A program made the translations under genes and the position numbers. Of a DNA stretch of 64,000 nt, positions 35,274 to 47,109 are shown piece by piece. Every line of letters starts with the position of its first letter. Position 1 is the first letter of the stretch. This DNA comes from Massospora cicadina. Its lineage: Eukaryota; Entomophthoromycota; Entomophthoromycetes; Entomophthorales; Entomophthoraceae. The DNA is taken from contig JAKSZP010009558.1 in NCBI GenBank assembly GCA_022478985.1, positions 1-64,000 of the forward strand. Direction: 5' to 3'. Below the pieces are notes generated by a model, which was not told the DNA's origin, made no database searches, and saw only the letters and a program-made list of their open reading frames with translations.

Positions 35274-36118
35274 TGTGGTATGGTGAAGTTTTGAATGTCT
35301 ATTGTATGGCGACAATAGACTAGATGGTGACTATAGTTCAAGATATAAAACCTTGATAATAGCAATTAAAAGTTTTATTCTCCTGTCGTTACTTGGACAA
35401 TGGCATGCTGCCTTGATCTTACTGATACCAAGTAAATTCTTGACTAATACAATGCAAAGAATTAAAAACAAAATTTTTATAAGTTAAACTATAAACTAGT
35501 GGTAATAGTTAATTGTATTTTATTAGTATCAACTTGGAGATAATTTATAGGGTTTGATGTTCATCACATCTTACCCATGACATCTCATCTTCAATGGCAC
35601 TTGGCCAGATGAACACGTAAAATGTTTGTTTGAAGTCTACGTGTCTTCAACTCAGTGCATCTTGCACGTCCTCAGGGTTGTTGTAAATTTCGTCAATATT
35701 ATCAAGACAGCATTTCAGTCACATCTGAAAATAGCTGAACTAATTCTCTTTCTCAAGCAATTGGAAGCACATACCAAGGCGATTTGTACCACTAATTAGT
35801 ATTAATTCAATCAAAAACTCAATAGACAATAAAAGCTTATTTTGACATAGACTAATAAAGCCCACATGCCCAAGTCATTAAGTAGACACCTTTAATGTCA
35901 AGTCCAACCTAACAAACAAAGCCCTCAAGACCATGTCATCATAGTCGAATATTGTTAAGTAAAATTGCTAGGCCGCGGATCCCAAGCTTCACATAAGCTT
36001 AGGATATTACTGGTCTATAATCGCTGATATCCAATATGATCCATAATAAATTTTGCACGTTAACATTATTATGTCCCTATCGAATATCTGAAAATTAGGT
36101 CCAGTCAATTACTCAACA
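35274..36118. repeat. LTR-like repeat X, copy 2 (uninterrupted)
   Basis: About 845 bp from TGTGGTATGG to ACTCAACA, between the RT and protease remains of gypsy F. It carries the unfilled sites of LINE-A (near 35409) and HAL-1 (36062-36077). Its flanks (TCTTC left, GGAAG right) are not a target duplication, so a simple solo-LTR insertion is not proven and the ends may be off by some bases. Confidence 0.6.
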
Positions 36119-37339
36119 GGAAGGATATGGATCTTCCAGTGTCAATCCTGTGAACTCCTCCCTTGCAAAAGCCATAATCATTAAGTCACTGCTAAAATAT
36201 CTGATTCCAAACAAATTCATTGAGTTCACGCTCTTCATGTGTAAATGTCTCACAAATACTGATCTCTTTGATGCCAGTAGTGGCATGAACTATATCAATG
36301 TTAGCATAGTGGTAAAACTTCACTTTTTGCAATAATACGACCCTTTTTTTCACAGGGTGAATGACTATGTTTCCAAGGAGAACTTTTAATTTTCATTAGT
36401 AGTCAGAATCGTAGAATTCAGGCATCACTCTATGTAACTGTTCTCTAACTCCTTTGGAGCATTAAATATGGAATATTGTCTGTTCTAGAATATTAAATTT
36501 GATTTTGATCAGCATGACCTTCTGCTCTCCAAGAAGTAGATCCATATCTTTGCTTGCATACAAAGACAAACCAAAATATGCTTCTATGGTTGGTAGTAGA
36601 TGCTTTGTTTCCTTTGTATCAAAATATAGCTGACCTAAAAATGAATTGCTCAGTTTTTACAGGCATACTCACTTCTTTCACTCCTTTTTTTCTTTGTCTG
36701 TGAAACAAGTGGCATTTGGTAGTTATAAAGGCAGAATAAACTCATTTTAAAATTAATAAATCCTCCTAACTCAACTAGGAACTGCAAGCATTGTAAATCA
36801 TAATAATTTTATCTCAAGTATCACAGCCAAAGAAGGCAAGATAATGCATCCATATTGAAAGGTTAATGCGGAATAGGCTTTATTGATTTAGTTGACTCAA
36901 GCCTTGCAGTTTTAGATTTGGCTTGATAATGAAGTCAGGTGTAAACTTTAATAATCATTAGCTTTGGTTAGATGATGTTAACTGGAGCGCCAATATCTAG
37001 TACTGCTAATACTTTGACTTTATTTATAGTAAATTCTATTTTTGTAATGCTCTTGTCAAAAATCATTCACGCAAAAAGTGTTAAACTAACTGTCTGACTG
37101 AATCTTCCTATCACTTTAGGGAGGAAAACTCCTTGCAAGCATCAGATAACTCACAATCTTCAATTGCAATCTTCTCAGATGTAGTTTCCATAAGATTCTC
37201 ACCAACCAAGATAATGTTAACAATCTGCACAGGCTTGGAAGTTAAAGAAAAGTATTACTGCTTGGCAGCTCAAGCTTTAAGTGGTTGGGTCTGAGGCAGG
37301 CGAGCACAACTCTTTCAATTATAGCTCCAATGTCATAGC
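36119..37339 (-). pseudogene. gypsy F protease region (broken)
   Basis: Minus strand. VLAVLDIGAPVNII carries an aspartic protease site with DIGAP at 36983-36997; the usual Thr is Ile, a C-to-T change. Downstream sequence towards 36119 (EEFTGLTLEDPYP) is a protease-RT linker of unknown fold. Cut on the right by the LTR of G3 at 37340, so gag of F is missing here. Confidence 0.72.
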
Positions 37340-38765
37340 TGTAATGATCCTGGCTTCCCTATAAAATTGAACCAGTTGATTTACCATTTTTGATGTAAGA
37401 AGGGGAATGTCCCAAAGCCCTTCCATTGGAGAAATTGTTGGATTTAGGGCACATCCTTGACGAGCATGGGTTTCTGCCAAGGCCCCTCAACTTAAAGTTA
37501 TGAAAAGTTAAAAACGAATGGGTAGATTTTACTGGGTAAAATGATTCAGCTGAAGAAAAAGTAATAAAAATCACAACTCTCCGTCATGAAATCTGGGCAC
37601 AATTGGGCGGACTGAGGGTGAATTCTGACAGAGAAATCATTCCCCAAAACTATCTGGCAATGATCCTTCCAAAGGAAAATAAAAATTTTGTTAAAGAATT
37701 TGCAAGATATGCTTCCACAATAGAACCCCAATGGAATCAAAAAATATGGCAACAAGAACTGCAGATTAAGGCACCCGCAATGTGCAAGACAAGCTATGAT
37801 GCAAAAAATTCTGGCCTTTTAGGAAGATTCACGCGTACAGTTTTCATAAATGTTTTAAGTCCCTGCCCCTCAATTCCCTTCAATTATATAAGAAAAGTGT
37901 TCTGCTGATGGCAGTGTGCTGGGTTATTTTGTACATCCGTAATAAACCCTTTATTTTGCCAACTTTTTAAGCATTTTATAAGTTTACAACTAGTCTGGAG
38001 ATCCCCCAAGGAACAACCTCAGACAATGCATGATCCACACACATTTGTATCATTAAATCATGGTGGCTGTCATATTGGTTATCTCAGCTATTGCCTCTTA
38101 CAGCGTGGAAAACCTCAGGAGTCATACCCTTCATGGTTTTCATGATGGGCCAATCCAAATAAATGACTATCAAGAATTAAAGCGAACAGAGCAACCAAAC
38201 ACTCAGTCTAATCCAATTAAATTATGAAAAAATGGATATGACAACTTATAAGTCACTTTTTGGTGAGACTTTGCTGGAATCAAATCTGATAAAACGATTA
38301 CCACCCCCTCAGTACCAAGTAAACGCATAAAAGTATTAGGATTACGGCCTGAACACAACTCAAGGAGATCTGATTGACCCATTATCTAATCCAATTTCCC
38401 CAATCATGGGGAAAACGGGTGTAATAATTTGGTGGACACTACTTGAAGCTAAACGGCAGGAAAAAACCTGATGAGACCCTTTTTACCTCGCGTTATCAGG
38501 TGCATATTCAGCTGAGTTGGGCATCCCACCCATATGGAAACCACCAATGGATGGGCCAATCCCCTCATACCAACCTTGAAGGTTCAACCCCATACTCAAA
38601 GCATGCTCATGTTTATCTTCCACGTCATTTTACTGGCTGGAGTCTTTATAATGTTCTTAGACTAGTACTTTCTGCACTTGTCCCCACATGGTTCTTATTT
38701 ACATATTATTAGAATGGCGATGGCTTGTGGATTATGGATTTTTTAATTAGTATTGGATATCCTCA
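37340..38765 (+). repeat. G3 5' LTR
   Basis: 1426 bp, TGTAATGATCC...GATATCCTCA. TATA-like ATTATATAAGAA near 37880 and AATAAA near 37941 give a promoter and polyadenylation layout. The primer site TGGAAGACCAG follows directly at 38766. Confidence 0.88.
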
Positions 38766-38779
38766 TGGAAGACCAGTCT

Positions 38780-39720
38780 TTCTTTGACACAAAATTGTCT
38801 GACATAGTAATCCAGCCAATTAACAATGCTATCATATCTTTGGTCCAGGATCTACTGAACCTGGGCTTTCCAACAGCCAAACAAAGCTTATATTATCTCA
38901 TGAGCTCCCTCCTAACCTGCTGGTCATGGGTGGAGATAATCAAGACCATAAAACAATTACTGCTTTTATAATAAGTGCAATAAATTTCACCCCCCTGTCA
39001 CAAAGTTCATCCACCTCACAGCTGAAGGCCCCTGGGATTTTAGTAATTTGACATGCCACTCAGACTCATGAACTTGGTTAGAGATGTATAAGACAGAGCC
39101 CCAGGAACCATAATCATACCAGTGGATCCAGAGGACCCCGCACTGTCCCACTACTAGATGGAAATAATGGAGCAAATTGAGAAAGAACGTCATTGTAATC
39201 ACCTTATTGAGGACCTTAGCCACGTACGTCTCCTGATGGATCCGTTGGACCCCACATTGGCCCCAATCTTATATTCTTGAACGGTAGCAATGCCTTCCCA
39301 ATCATTCAATCAATCACAGGATCAATCAAAAAATTGCAGCCAAAACTCATGGAAGTATGTGCGTTGAACAGCTTCAATAAATTAAATCTTGCTTATTTCT
39401 AGTTCATTGTGGACATTATAGCGGGCTCCAGAAGGGCAGTGATATATGCACTAGTGGACACAGGAGCCTCAGAAAAACTTTATCAACCCCAAGATGGCAC
39501 AGGTCTTAGACTTAGTGGTCACCACGTGGCCGCCCATCATGGGAATTTTTAAGATACCAATGGTCACCCTGCCTCTATGAGAGCCACTACACTTCTCATC
39601 CAATGGACACCAGTTCCACGCCAACTTCTCAGCGATTCTAGACCTAAACTGCCCCATGATTCTGAGGGTAGGATGGTGGCACTAATAGCTGGTTACAATA
39701 AATCTTAAACGAAATGTGCT
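38780..39720 (+). pseudogene. G3 gag remnant and protease
   Basis: The gag N-terminus NAIISLVQDLLNLGFPTAKQ matches element G, then most of gag is lost. The protease is ALVDTGAS with DTGAS at 39457-39471; the frame breaks after it (LYQPQDGTG). The following stretch, to about 39720, matches the protease C-terminal part of G on the other strand. Confidence 0.8.
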
Positions 39721-39939
39721 TGCTTTCTTGAAATACTATCACTCCAGAGAGATTCCCATGATCCCCAAATTGGCAAAAAGAAACATCCTGGCAGCCACAG
39801 TGAAATACTCCGCCTTGGGTGCAGTCGCCTACCTCCTCATGATTGCTGCAATACTGGATATACAAAGACATATTTAACTTGTACAAAGCGAACATATTTT
39901 CACCCCACTCTAAGTTTGACATCAATTTTCCATAATGAT

Positions 39940-41220
39940 GGATCTCATTAAGGTTAATTGCCCATTATACCCATATACGGCGACCAAGGATCAGGCACTG
40001 AAGATTTGAATTGATGAAAGGATGGTTAAGGGATGACTGATAAAGAAAACCTCGCTGCTGTCATCCCCTGTGGTGTTTACTCAAAAACCCGATGGGACCT
40101 TGTGACAATGTGTTGATTACAGCCACCTAAACAATGTACAGTACCAGACCAATACCCCCTCCCACTGGAGGCTGTAATCTCTCAAGCGATTGCCAAGTCA
40201 CAGTATTTTCAAATCTGGACCTAGTGACTGCTTCCATCAAGCTGAGTAAAGGAGGGACAAGAATGGCTGATGGCGATATGCACCCACCACAGAATATACC
40301 AATTCTGGGTCATGCCATATAAGCGGAAAATGCCTCGCAGTTTACTAGAGGGTTATTGATCACATGTTGGGTGACATCCGCTTTACATGTGCAGTGGCGT
40401 ATATTGATGACATTATGGTCCATTCACCTGCTCCTGAGTAACATGAGAAAAATTAAGTGATTGTGGAGGCCATCTTACAATAGCAGGTCTGCACGCAAAG
40501 TCATTAAAACGAGATTTTTTTAAAGATGAGGTGCATTTCCTGTGAAATTGTGATTCTTAAAGATGGGAAGTTATTGCTCCCTCCAAGCTGGAAGCGAAAC
40601 AGACAAAGGCAACACCCACTACCCAGAAGCATCTCCATAACTTTCTGGGATCTGTCACTTTTCTGAAGAAACTCTCTCCAGCAATTTTGGAACTTGCCGC
40701 CCTCTCCACCCATGTATGGGAAAGAACGTGCCATTCATGTAAATGGTGGAATGCCAATGGGCCTTTGAAGCTGTCAAATATGTTTTCACTTCAGCGCCAA
40801 ATTTAAGACACTTTTGATAAATATAAACCTTTTTTCATGGCTTGTGATGCTTCTGGCACAGCTGTGAGAGCAGTATTGCTACAAGAGATGACAGCCGCAA
40901 ACATCTGATGTCAGAATTCTCTTGGAAATTTATGACGGCAAATGGTCTTGGGCAATATAAAATAAAGAGCTGACTGCGGTAACATGGACAATGATGCACT
41001 GGTGGTATTTGCTGCAGGGAGCAAAGCACACAGTGGCGGTGCACCTGGATCACAATTTTAGATAACTGCTATCACAAACTGCAGAAGTTGGCTCACAGAA
41101 AAACCAAAGCTCACCGAGATTTGCTCAACTTTAACTTCAAATATGTTTTTGTAAAGGAACCTACGCACACTTTGCTGGACATACTAAGCAGAAGCTAAGA
41201 AATCAAGACTAACCCCATGG
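39940..41220 (+). pseudogene. G3 reverse transcriptase and RNase H (broken)
   Basis: The RT catalytic box is intact: VAYIDDIMVHSPAPE, with YIDD at 40400-40411. Around it are several stops and a frame change near 40110. RNase H has FMACDASGTAV near 40840 and a VAVHLDHNF stretch near 41040. This copy shows the reading frame that element G lost by a one-base deletion. Confidence 0.88.
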
Positions 41221-41716
41221 AGTTGCTGAATTGGTTACAGTGAGTTCACCTGACCAAGTGCTGTCCAAGCCATCAACAGAACCAGCAACTATTGTGCCAT
41301 TGTAATCCCCACAACACCCTCAATATCACCCCAACGACCACATCTGAATCCCTCAATAATGCCATGGGGCCCACGCAATAAGACCCTCATGAACCAAGCC
41401 CACAAACAACGCTAATGGGTTTCTCTTGGACGCAGTACTGAATGCGTAAACAGAAACCATCAAAGGCCAAGCGCTTGGGTATCAGATACACTTGAGGAAA
41501 CCACATTAAGTTGGTACTCAAAATAGGATAGGGTGATTTACTTTTGGGATTGCATATGGGTGCCCAAAGTTATGCCCAAGGTATAAAGAAACATCATGAC
41601 CTGCCAATAATGTGTTACCCTGGAGGAAAGAAGACTATCAACCTAATAAAAAGAACATACGACTTGAATGGACTTATAAGGGGATGTCAGCTTGGATAGA
41701 ATGCTGCCAGACCTGT

Positions 41717-42882
41717 TGTAAAAATTTATGGGATTGATTATTTTTGGCCAATAACCCCTATAAACTTATTACTTGCACAGGTTAAGATTTTGTGAAATTT
41801 GTCCACGTTGTATGAAAGTTGATATAATCAGTTGGTAATAGTATGATGACTATTATCCATAGTTGAATGGAAGTCCTATATCTCAGCCCAACACTTGGCC
41901 AGTATAGCCGCCCAAAATACTTGTGATGTCTTGGAATAAGGATTCGTTTCCTCATAACATCTAACACGATCTTATATTAATTTCCTGTTGATGGATTCTC
42001 CAACTTTGACACACAGTTTGCAGAAATCCCCAATTTGATTCCACTTATTCTCTGGATCTCCTCTCAGATCCTTAGTCTTTTCCTTAAAGAGTTTCCCAAT
42101 TATAGTACACAGCTATAATATCCCTGAAAAAGAATAGAACAAATGAATGCTGATAAAGCGTAAAGAGCTGGTATATCTACTTTATACTCTTTACTAAAAT
42201 CTGTTAAATTCTGTACCCTTTTCTAAAATGTCATGTATCTTATTATAAGTGAATTCTAGGGAATATATAGTGGGGGATTCAGCGCCCAACCCTTGGTTGA
42301 CACCTCTTCGATAAAACAGCAGCTGTTGCCATTGAATCACCCATCCTCGTCTCATCAGCAATGGTCTTCCCCATCCTGCTAGGATTCCATCATTGGACAT
42401 CCTCAAGACCTAAAACGGAAAGAATTAGTAAACGTGTCCCTAACATTTTCCTCTCAATCCAATCAAACCAACCATATTTGGCAAGCGACCTGCTTAGGTA
42501 ATGGGACTTGTTACCCATTAAGGCAGGTAATGAACCAACTGATCAATTTGCTAATTGCAGGTGGCATCACTCTCCTCACAACTTACTCCATAAAATTCCT
42601 GATCAGTTGGTGATGAAACCTGACCAATACCAATCATTACATCTGGTAGTTAATCAACTATCAGATGTCCCTATTTCGTCAGCAATTCTGCCTGATGAGA
42701 TCTTAAGCATCTGTCCAGATCGATCCCTGATGGATCTGACCAGGCGAATAACCTAAAATCCCCAAAACATAGTTACTGCAAAATCAGGGTCAAATAATTT
42801 CCACTTCACCTTGCATTAGGAAATGATCCCCTAGCGCCCCTGGTAATCTAGTCAGCTGGGAATATGGTCAAAAATCCCAACA
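41717..42882 (-). repeat. H2 3' LTR
   Basis: 1166 bp; on the minus strand TGTTGGGATTTTTGACC...TTACA. Matches 48061-49221 and the H1 LTR 59748-60950 throughout. The purine tract AGGAAAGAGGGGGGATC directly precedes it on the minus strand (42883-42899). Confidence 0.93.
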
Positions 42883-42924
42883 GATCCCCCCTCTTTCCTA
42901 GATTTCCAGCAAGAAAAGGACTAG

Positions 42925-44530
42925 GCCAAGAGAACCCGCTTCAGACACTCAGTTGAATACTTCATTTGTTCAAGCGGAGTAAAATCATCAGTACTCAACG
43001 CTTCTTGGGACGACCTTTGGCATGCAGCTCTCTTCCTCTTCCTCCTTGCCACCGCCTACTCAGAGCGCAGTCCCCACGATCTACTGTCATGCTGGGCTGA
43101 TCAATTCACTCATGACAATATTAATCCTGAGATCCGGTTTTCCCGCATCAGGGCTTATGACTCACTGACATATTCAGGATTCTTGGTCTGGCATCCTCGA
43201 TTTTCTGATTTTCTCCTTGTCCTTAACAGGAGACTCTTGCTGTTGATGTTCATTTCATGGCCTAATTAAGAATGCTCATTTATGTACATCCTTGTTATTT
43301 TCTTCTCATAACCTCTAGGCCCATATCATTCTCAATTCTTCTCTGGAGAGCTTATCCCCTTAATTTTGAGATTAATTTCTCCGAATTTGGAGCTTAATTG
43401 ATTGTAGAGTGCATAATGTCAACTATCATATAAGTCTGACATCCCCCTTTTGTCCAGCTCATATGTCAAATTCCGAGTCATGGTACCAACAGCTGCTCAA
43501 CAGCTTGTCTGATCAAGATCTTTGGCTCTTCTAGCAGATAAGTAGAGCTGAGCGATGGAACCTCTTCTTCGGACCTTCAGGACTCATACGCCTAGTCTGG
43601 CATCAGTGGCTAGTCCTTCCATGGAATTACTGAAAATGAAACCAGCCCTTATGGAACCAGGCTAGCAATCATCTCAAACAACTCTAAGCTGATTCTTCCT
43701 CTGTCGTCTATTCCAGAGTTAGATTTCAAAACTCTCCTGGATTTGTCTCCTTTTACAGATGCGCCAAACATCATCATTGATGCTCCTAAAATAATGCCCT
43801 TCACACTTGATTGTTTCTTTCTCGCCAGGTCAAACTTGCTTCCAGAGTTCCTTTTCTGACTCAGTCAACACTACAAGCCAGCTGTCTTGGCCACCAAACT
43901 CACCATTAGCAACAGCATATATTTCAAACTCCCCTACGCAGAATTAAGGGACCAAGCTACTGAGGCTTTATCCATAGCACTGAATCTTTCTGATCTTGAG
44001 AACATCCTATATCGGGAAATTACACTTATGCTCTTCACTTTGGCAGCCAAGTTCTTCTAAGTTGGGCCTTGAATCTTCCAGCCTCTCCCAGCTTCCATTG
44101 CTCCTTCTGCTTCAGCTTACTAGAAGCTTGTGGTCATCACTTGCAGGATGACATTCATTCCTTGCATGACTATCTCATTTCTGGCGCATCCCATCGGTAT
44201 CTTCTGCTGATGGCGTTAGTAGGGGGCATGATTTAGCAACCCCCGTCAAGCATCCCTTGTTTGCTGTTGGCCCATATGTCTGGTGTTCTTGATGAAGCCT
44301 ATCGCCAAGCACTCAATATTAATCTTCCAGCTCTGGTACCATATTGGGATTACTCAGGGTTATTCACCAACTGCATATTCCTGTACTGTTGCTTCCCTCC
44401 CTGCTCCAGGGTTTCACGTTTGACTTCTTCTGACATATCAATTTCCCTTCCTCTAGTTGCTTTCTCGCAGGGATCTGTGTCCACTCATCTCACTTGGTTT
44501 TGTATAGGTTTAGCCCTTGCTAGCATCTGA
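42925..44530 (+). pseudogene. antisense accessory ORF of H2, unknown family (broken)
   Basis: Plus-strand frames run opposite to H2 gag-pol, between its integrase and 3' LTR. Block 1, 42925-43269: 114 codons without a stop (LWHAALFLFLLATAYSE inside). Block 2, 43463-43633: from an ATG, one internal TAG. Block 3, 43614-44060: 148 codons with a single TGA at 43857 (ILPLSSIPELDFKTLLDL; LRDQATEALSIALNLSDLE). Block 4, 44063-44530: one TAG at 44234 (LLAHMSGVLDEAYRQALNI). In the parts I translated on the minus strand (blocks 1 and 3) every frame has several stops. The residue mix looks like a soluble helical protein with hydrophobic stretches. The 43270-43462 gap may be an intron or decay. I recognise no family. 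Confidence 0.6.
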
Positions 44531-44744
44531 TCTCACATAGATTTCAATGGGTTGTTCACTCCTACTGCGATCCATCCTCCCTCCCCAAGAAGTGACATAG
44601 GAGTAATCATCCCTAAATTTAGTATAGTCATAAGAAGGAAAATTATAAAAATATATTATTTTTTTCTATGTGGGTTTATAATCTTTTTTACCAATGTCTT
44701 TATCAATCTTTTATTTTTTCTTCTTTTTTTCCTTAGGGCTTGAC

Positions 44745-44905
44745 TTTGGTTCAGTTCAGAGGTCCATCTCTTTTATTTTTACCCAAACTGAATCCTAAGT
44801 ATTCTTAGACCTACCAGTTCTTCATGGTCCAGAAGTCCTTTTTTGGACCTGTTCAATCATTAGGACATAGCCAACTTAATGGTTCAGCGTTCCTTCAGGA
44901 AGTCC
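44745..44905 (-). repeat. GGTTCAG-rich segment, second copy in H2
   Basis: About 160 bp related to 46905-47100 of the same element and to 61800-62010 of H1. Repeated short words on the plus strand: GGTTCAGAGGTCC, GGTTCAGCGTTCC, GGTCCAGAAGTCC, plus ACCTACCAGTT and CAAACTGA.CC. In H2 it lies next to the antisense ORF, outside its normal place between gag and RT. Confidence 0.7.
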
Positions 44906-44919
44906 TTTTTTGTTATTTT

Positions 44920-45870
44920 TTCATTAATCCATCGCTTCAAATACTTAGCATTAACTCTTTTTACTACTCTTCTATCCAAGAGGTTCTTGGTGGAGTAGGC
45001 ATCCGTCGCTGTCTTGGCAATAATCTCAAACAGACCTGACCACAATGCATCCAGTTCGTTTCTTCTCCTGAAACTATGCGTATTGCAATAGGCAACTCTT
45101 GCACCTATTCAATATTCTGATAAGGCCAGTTAGTTCATATCGTCCATCATTTTTGCTCATATCCTTTTCTTCAAAGTAGTATCAAATGCTTGCAATTGCA
45201 TATTGATCAGGATATTCAACAATTGGTTTATGTACTTCTTGGCACTCATCCCCAATGTTGGTTCTACCACCAAATATAAAATCGGTGACAATGCAGCCTT
45301 CCTCCCATATAGCAATTCAAATGGCCTTTTCCACGTTACTGTATAATGACTGATATTGTAGGCAAATGTCGCCAAACTCTGGTCTATTCCTCACGTGGAA
45401 GGTCTTCCTGTGACCAGCTTCCTCAGCGTCATGGCCAGCATTCCATTAACTTGTTCCACAAGTCCATTCATCTCCAGCTGGTAGGGTACAAACATTACTC
45501 CTCAGATACCCATTATCTCATTTAACTGTGGTATCACATGAGACGTGAAGTTTGTCCCATTGTTGCTAAGCAGGACCTACGGGCATCATGTCAGTATACT
45601 ACTTGATCCAGGATAAACTTTGTGGTACTGGTAGCATTCACTTTAGCCAGTTACCTTCATTTTGACCCATCTCTTCAGATGGTCAATTGCAACTATTATG
45701 TACTTGATCCCCCTGTGCTCATCGTCACTGGTCCCATCATGTCAATGGACACCATATGCCAAGCAAATCCAGAGCAGACCAGTCATTTTCCATTTGTATT
45801 CTCATGTGGCTTGTGCAACTGGCACTCCACACAACAAGCTAAATAGTTAGCGACATCATAGTCGATTGAC
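44920..45870 (-). pseudogene. H2 integrase (broken)
   Basis: Minus strand. Zinc-domain Cys pair CVECQLHKPHE near 45820; core YIIVAIDHLKRWVKM near 45680 keeps the first catalytic Asp; FAYNISHYTVTWKRPFELLYGRKA at 45300-45375 is the typical downstream part. A GPY/F-like stretch GLFEIIAKTATDAY near 45000 marks the C-terminal domain. Gypsy-type. Confidence 0.85.
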
Positions 45871-46228
45871 TCCCAGTAGTAGTACTAGCAAATATGGTAA
45901 GTTGTTTTTCTCAGGCCTCCATGCCCAACAACCTTATGAGCGGCTTGATCAATAGCTGCTCTTTCCAACAGCTTTGGGAATAGTAACTGCTTCCCATTAA
46001 TCGTCTTAAATACTTGTCCATCCATGGTCTCAGTGTTTTCCATCACTTTTCAAAGTGCACCTTGGATTTCTTGGAGCTCATTTTCAATTTCTCCGTCGAC
46101 CATTCTCTGGAATAACTCATCTGCCTGCTGGTAAATCATCTGGACCATTGGTAACTGCAAGAAGCCATCCTCATTCTGGTGAGAATCCCCCACTCAGTGG
46201 ACAATCATATAACCATAAGCCTGTAGCT

Positions 46229-46810
46229 TCAATGCCCATTTAACCACCCTTCTAGTTTTCTAAAATTGTGGAGCCAACTCAACAAGGAGTGGTCCATCAC
46301 CACTTTAAAGTGCATTCTGTGGATGTATATCAAAAACTGTTTACAAATGTAAAAGACCGCAAGGCATTCATGCTCAGTTACAGCGTAGTTCCTCTCAGTG
46401 GCTGAGATTGTCTGTCTCACATATGCACTGGATGTTCATCCCCAAGTTCATCTACTTGGCTTAATATGACGCCGATTGCCATCAATGAAGCATCAGTTTG
46501 TTTAATTAATTCTTGATTGAAATTCAGATATTTCAAAATTGGAGAATCTATTAGGCACTGGCATAACTCTTTGAAGGATTTCTACGCTTTTTTCATTCCA
46601 TATGAATCCTTTCTTCAGATTCTTCAACAGATGGAATAAGGGCTCGGTAATTCTGGCAAAATACCAAACAAATCTTCTGTAGTATCTGACCAAAACCAAA
46701 AACCACTTGGATATCTCAGACACTCTTCAGCACAGCCATTCGTTCTATGGCCTTGATCTTCCGGTAGATTGATACTTTAGCATTCCATGCCAGCAAATAT
46801 ATTTTATCAT
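46229..46810 (-). pseudogene. H2 RT thumb and RNase H (RT palm deleted)
   Basis: Minus strand. About 46810-46502 matches the H1 part after the RT palm (KIKAIERMAV; then VRYYRRFVWYFARITEPLFHLLKNLKKG). RNase H has ATERNYAVTEHECLAVFYICKQF and FKVVMDHSLLSWLHNF. The catalytic YLDD region present in H1 is absent: the sequence passes straight from the gag-side segment (46860) to the thumb. Confidence 0.85.
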
Positions 46811-46904
46811 AAGTCCAAAAATCATGGACCATAAAATTGATATTTAACATTTTGCATATTTTATCATTTTTTTGTATATTCTTTATGCAATGAGACTTTT
46901 AACC

Positions 46905-47100
46905 TACAAAAAGGTTCAGAGGTCCTTTTTCCCCTTCATCCAAACTGAGCCCTAGGTCTACTCTGACCTACCAGTTATCATGTTTCAAAATCTTATCCTC
47001 TTAAGATTTAACCATCCATTTGGTTCAGTAATCCTCTTCTAAGACTTGACCAAATTCTCAGGACATAACTTTTAATGGTTCAGAGGTTCTCTGGTAACAT
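46905..47100 (-). repeat. GGTTCAG-rich segment, gag-RT copy in H2
   Basis: Plus-strand words AGGTTCAGAGGTCC, TTGGTTCAGTAATCC and TGGTTCAGAGGTTC occur within 190 bp. It matches H1 61800-62010 in reverse orientation and in the same position between gag and RT. It may be gag/protease coding sequence with internal repeats, or a cis-acting element. Confidence 0.7.
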
Positions 47101-47109
47101 TGCAACAAT

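Noticed and set aside
35274..36118. X as the regular 5' LTR of gypsy F
   Set aside because: Protease remains of F lie outside X and RT lies only a few hundred bases inside, leaving no room for gag.
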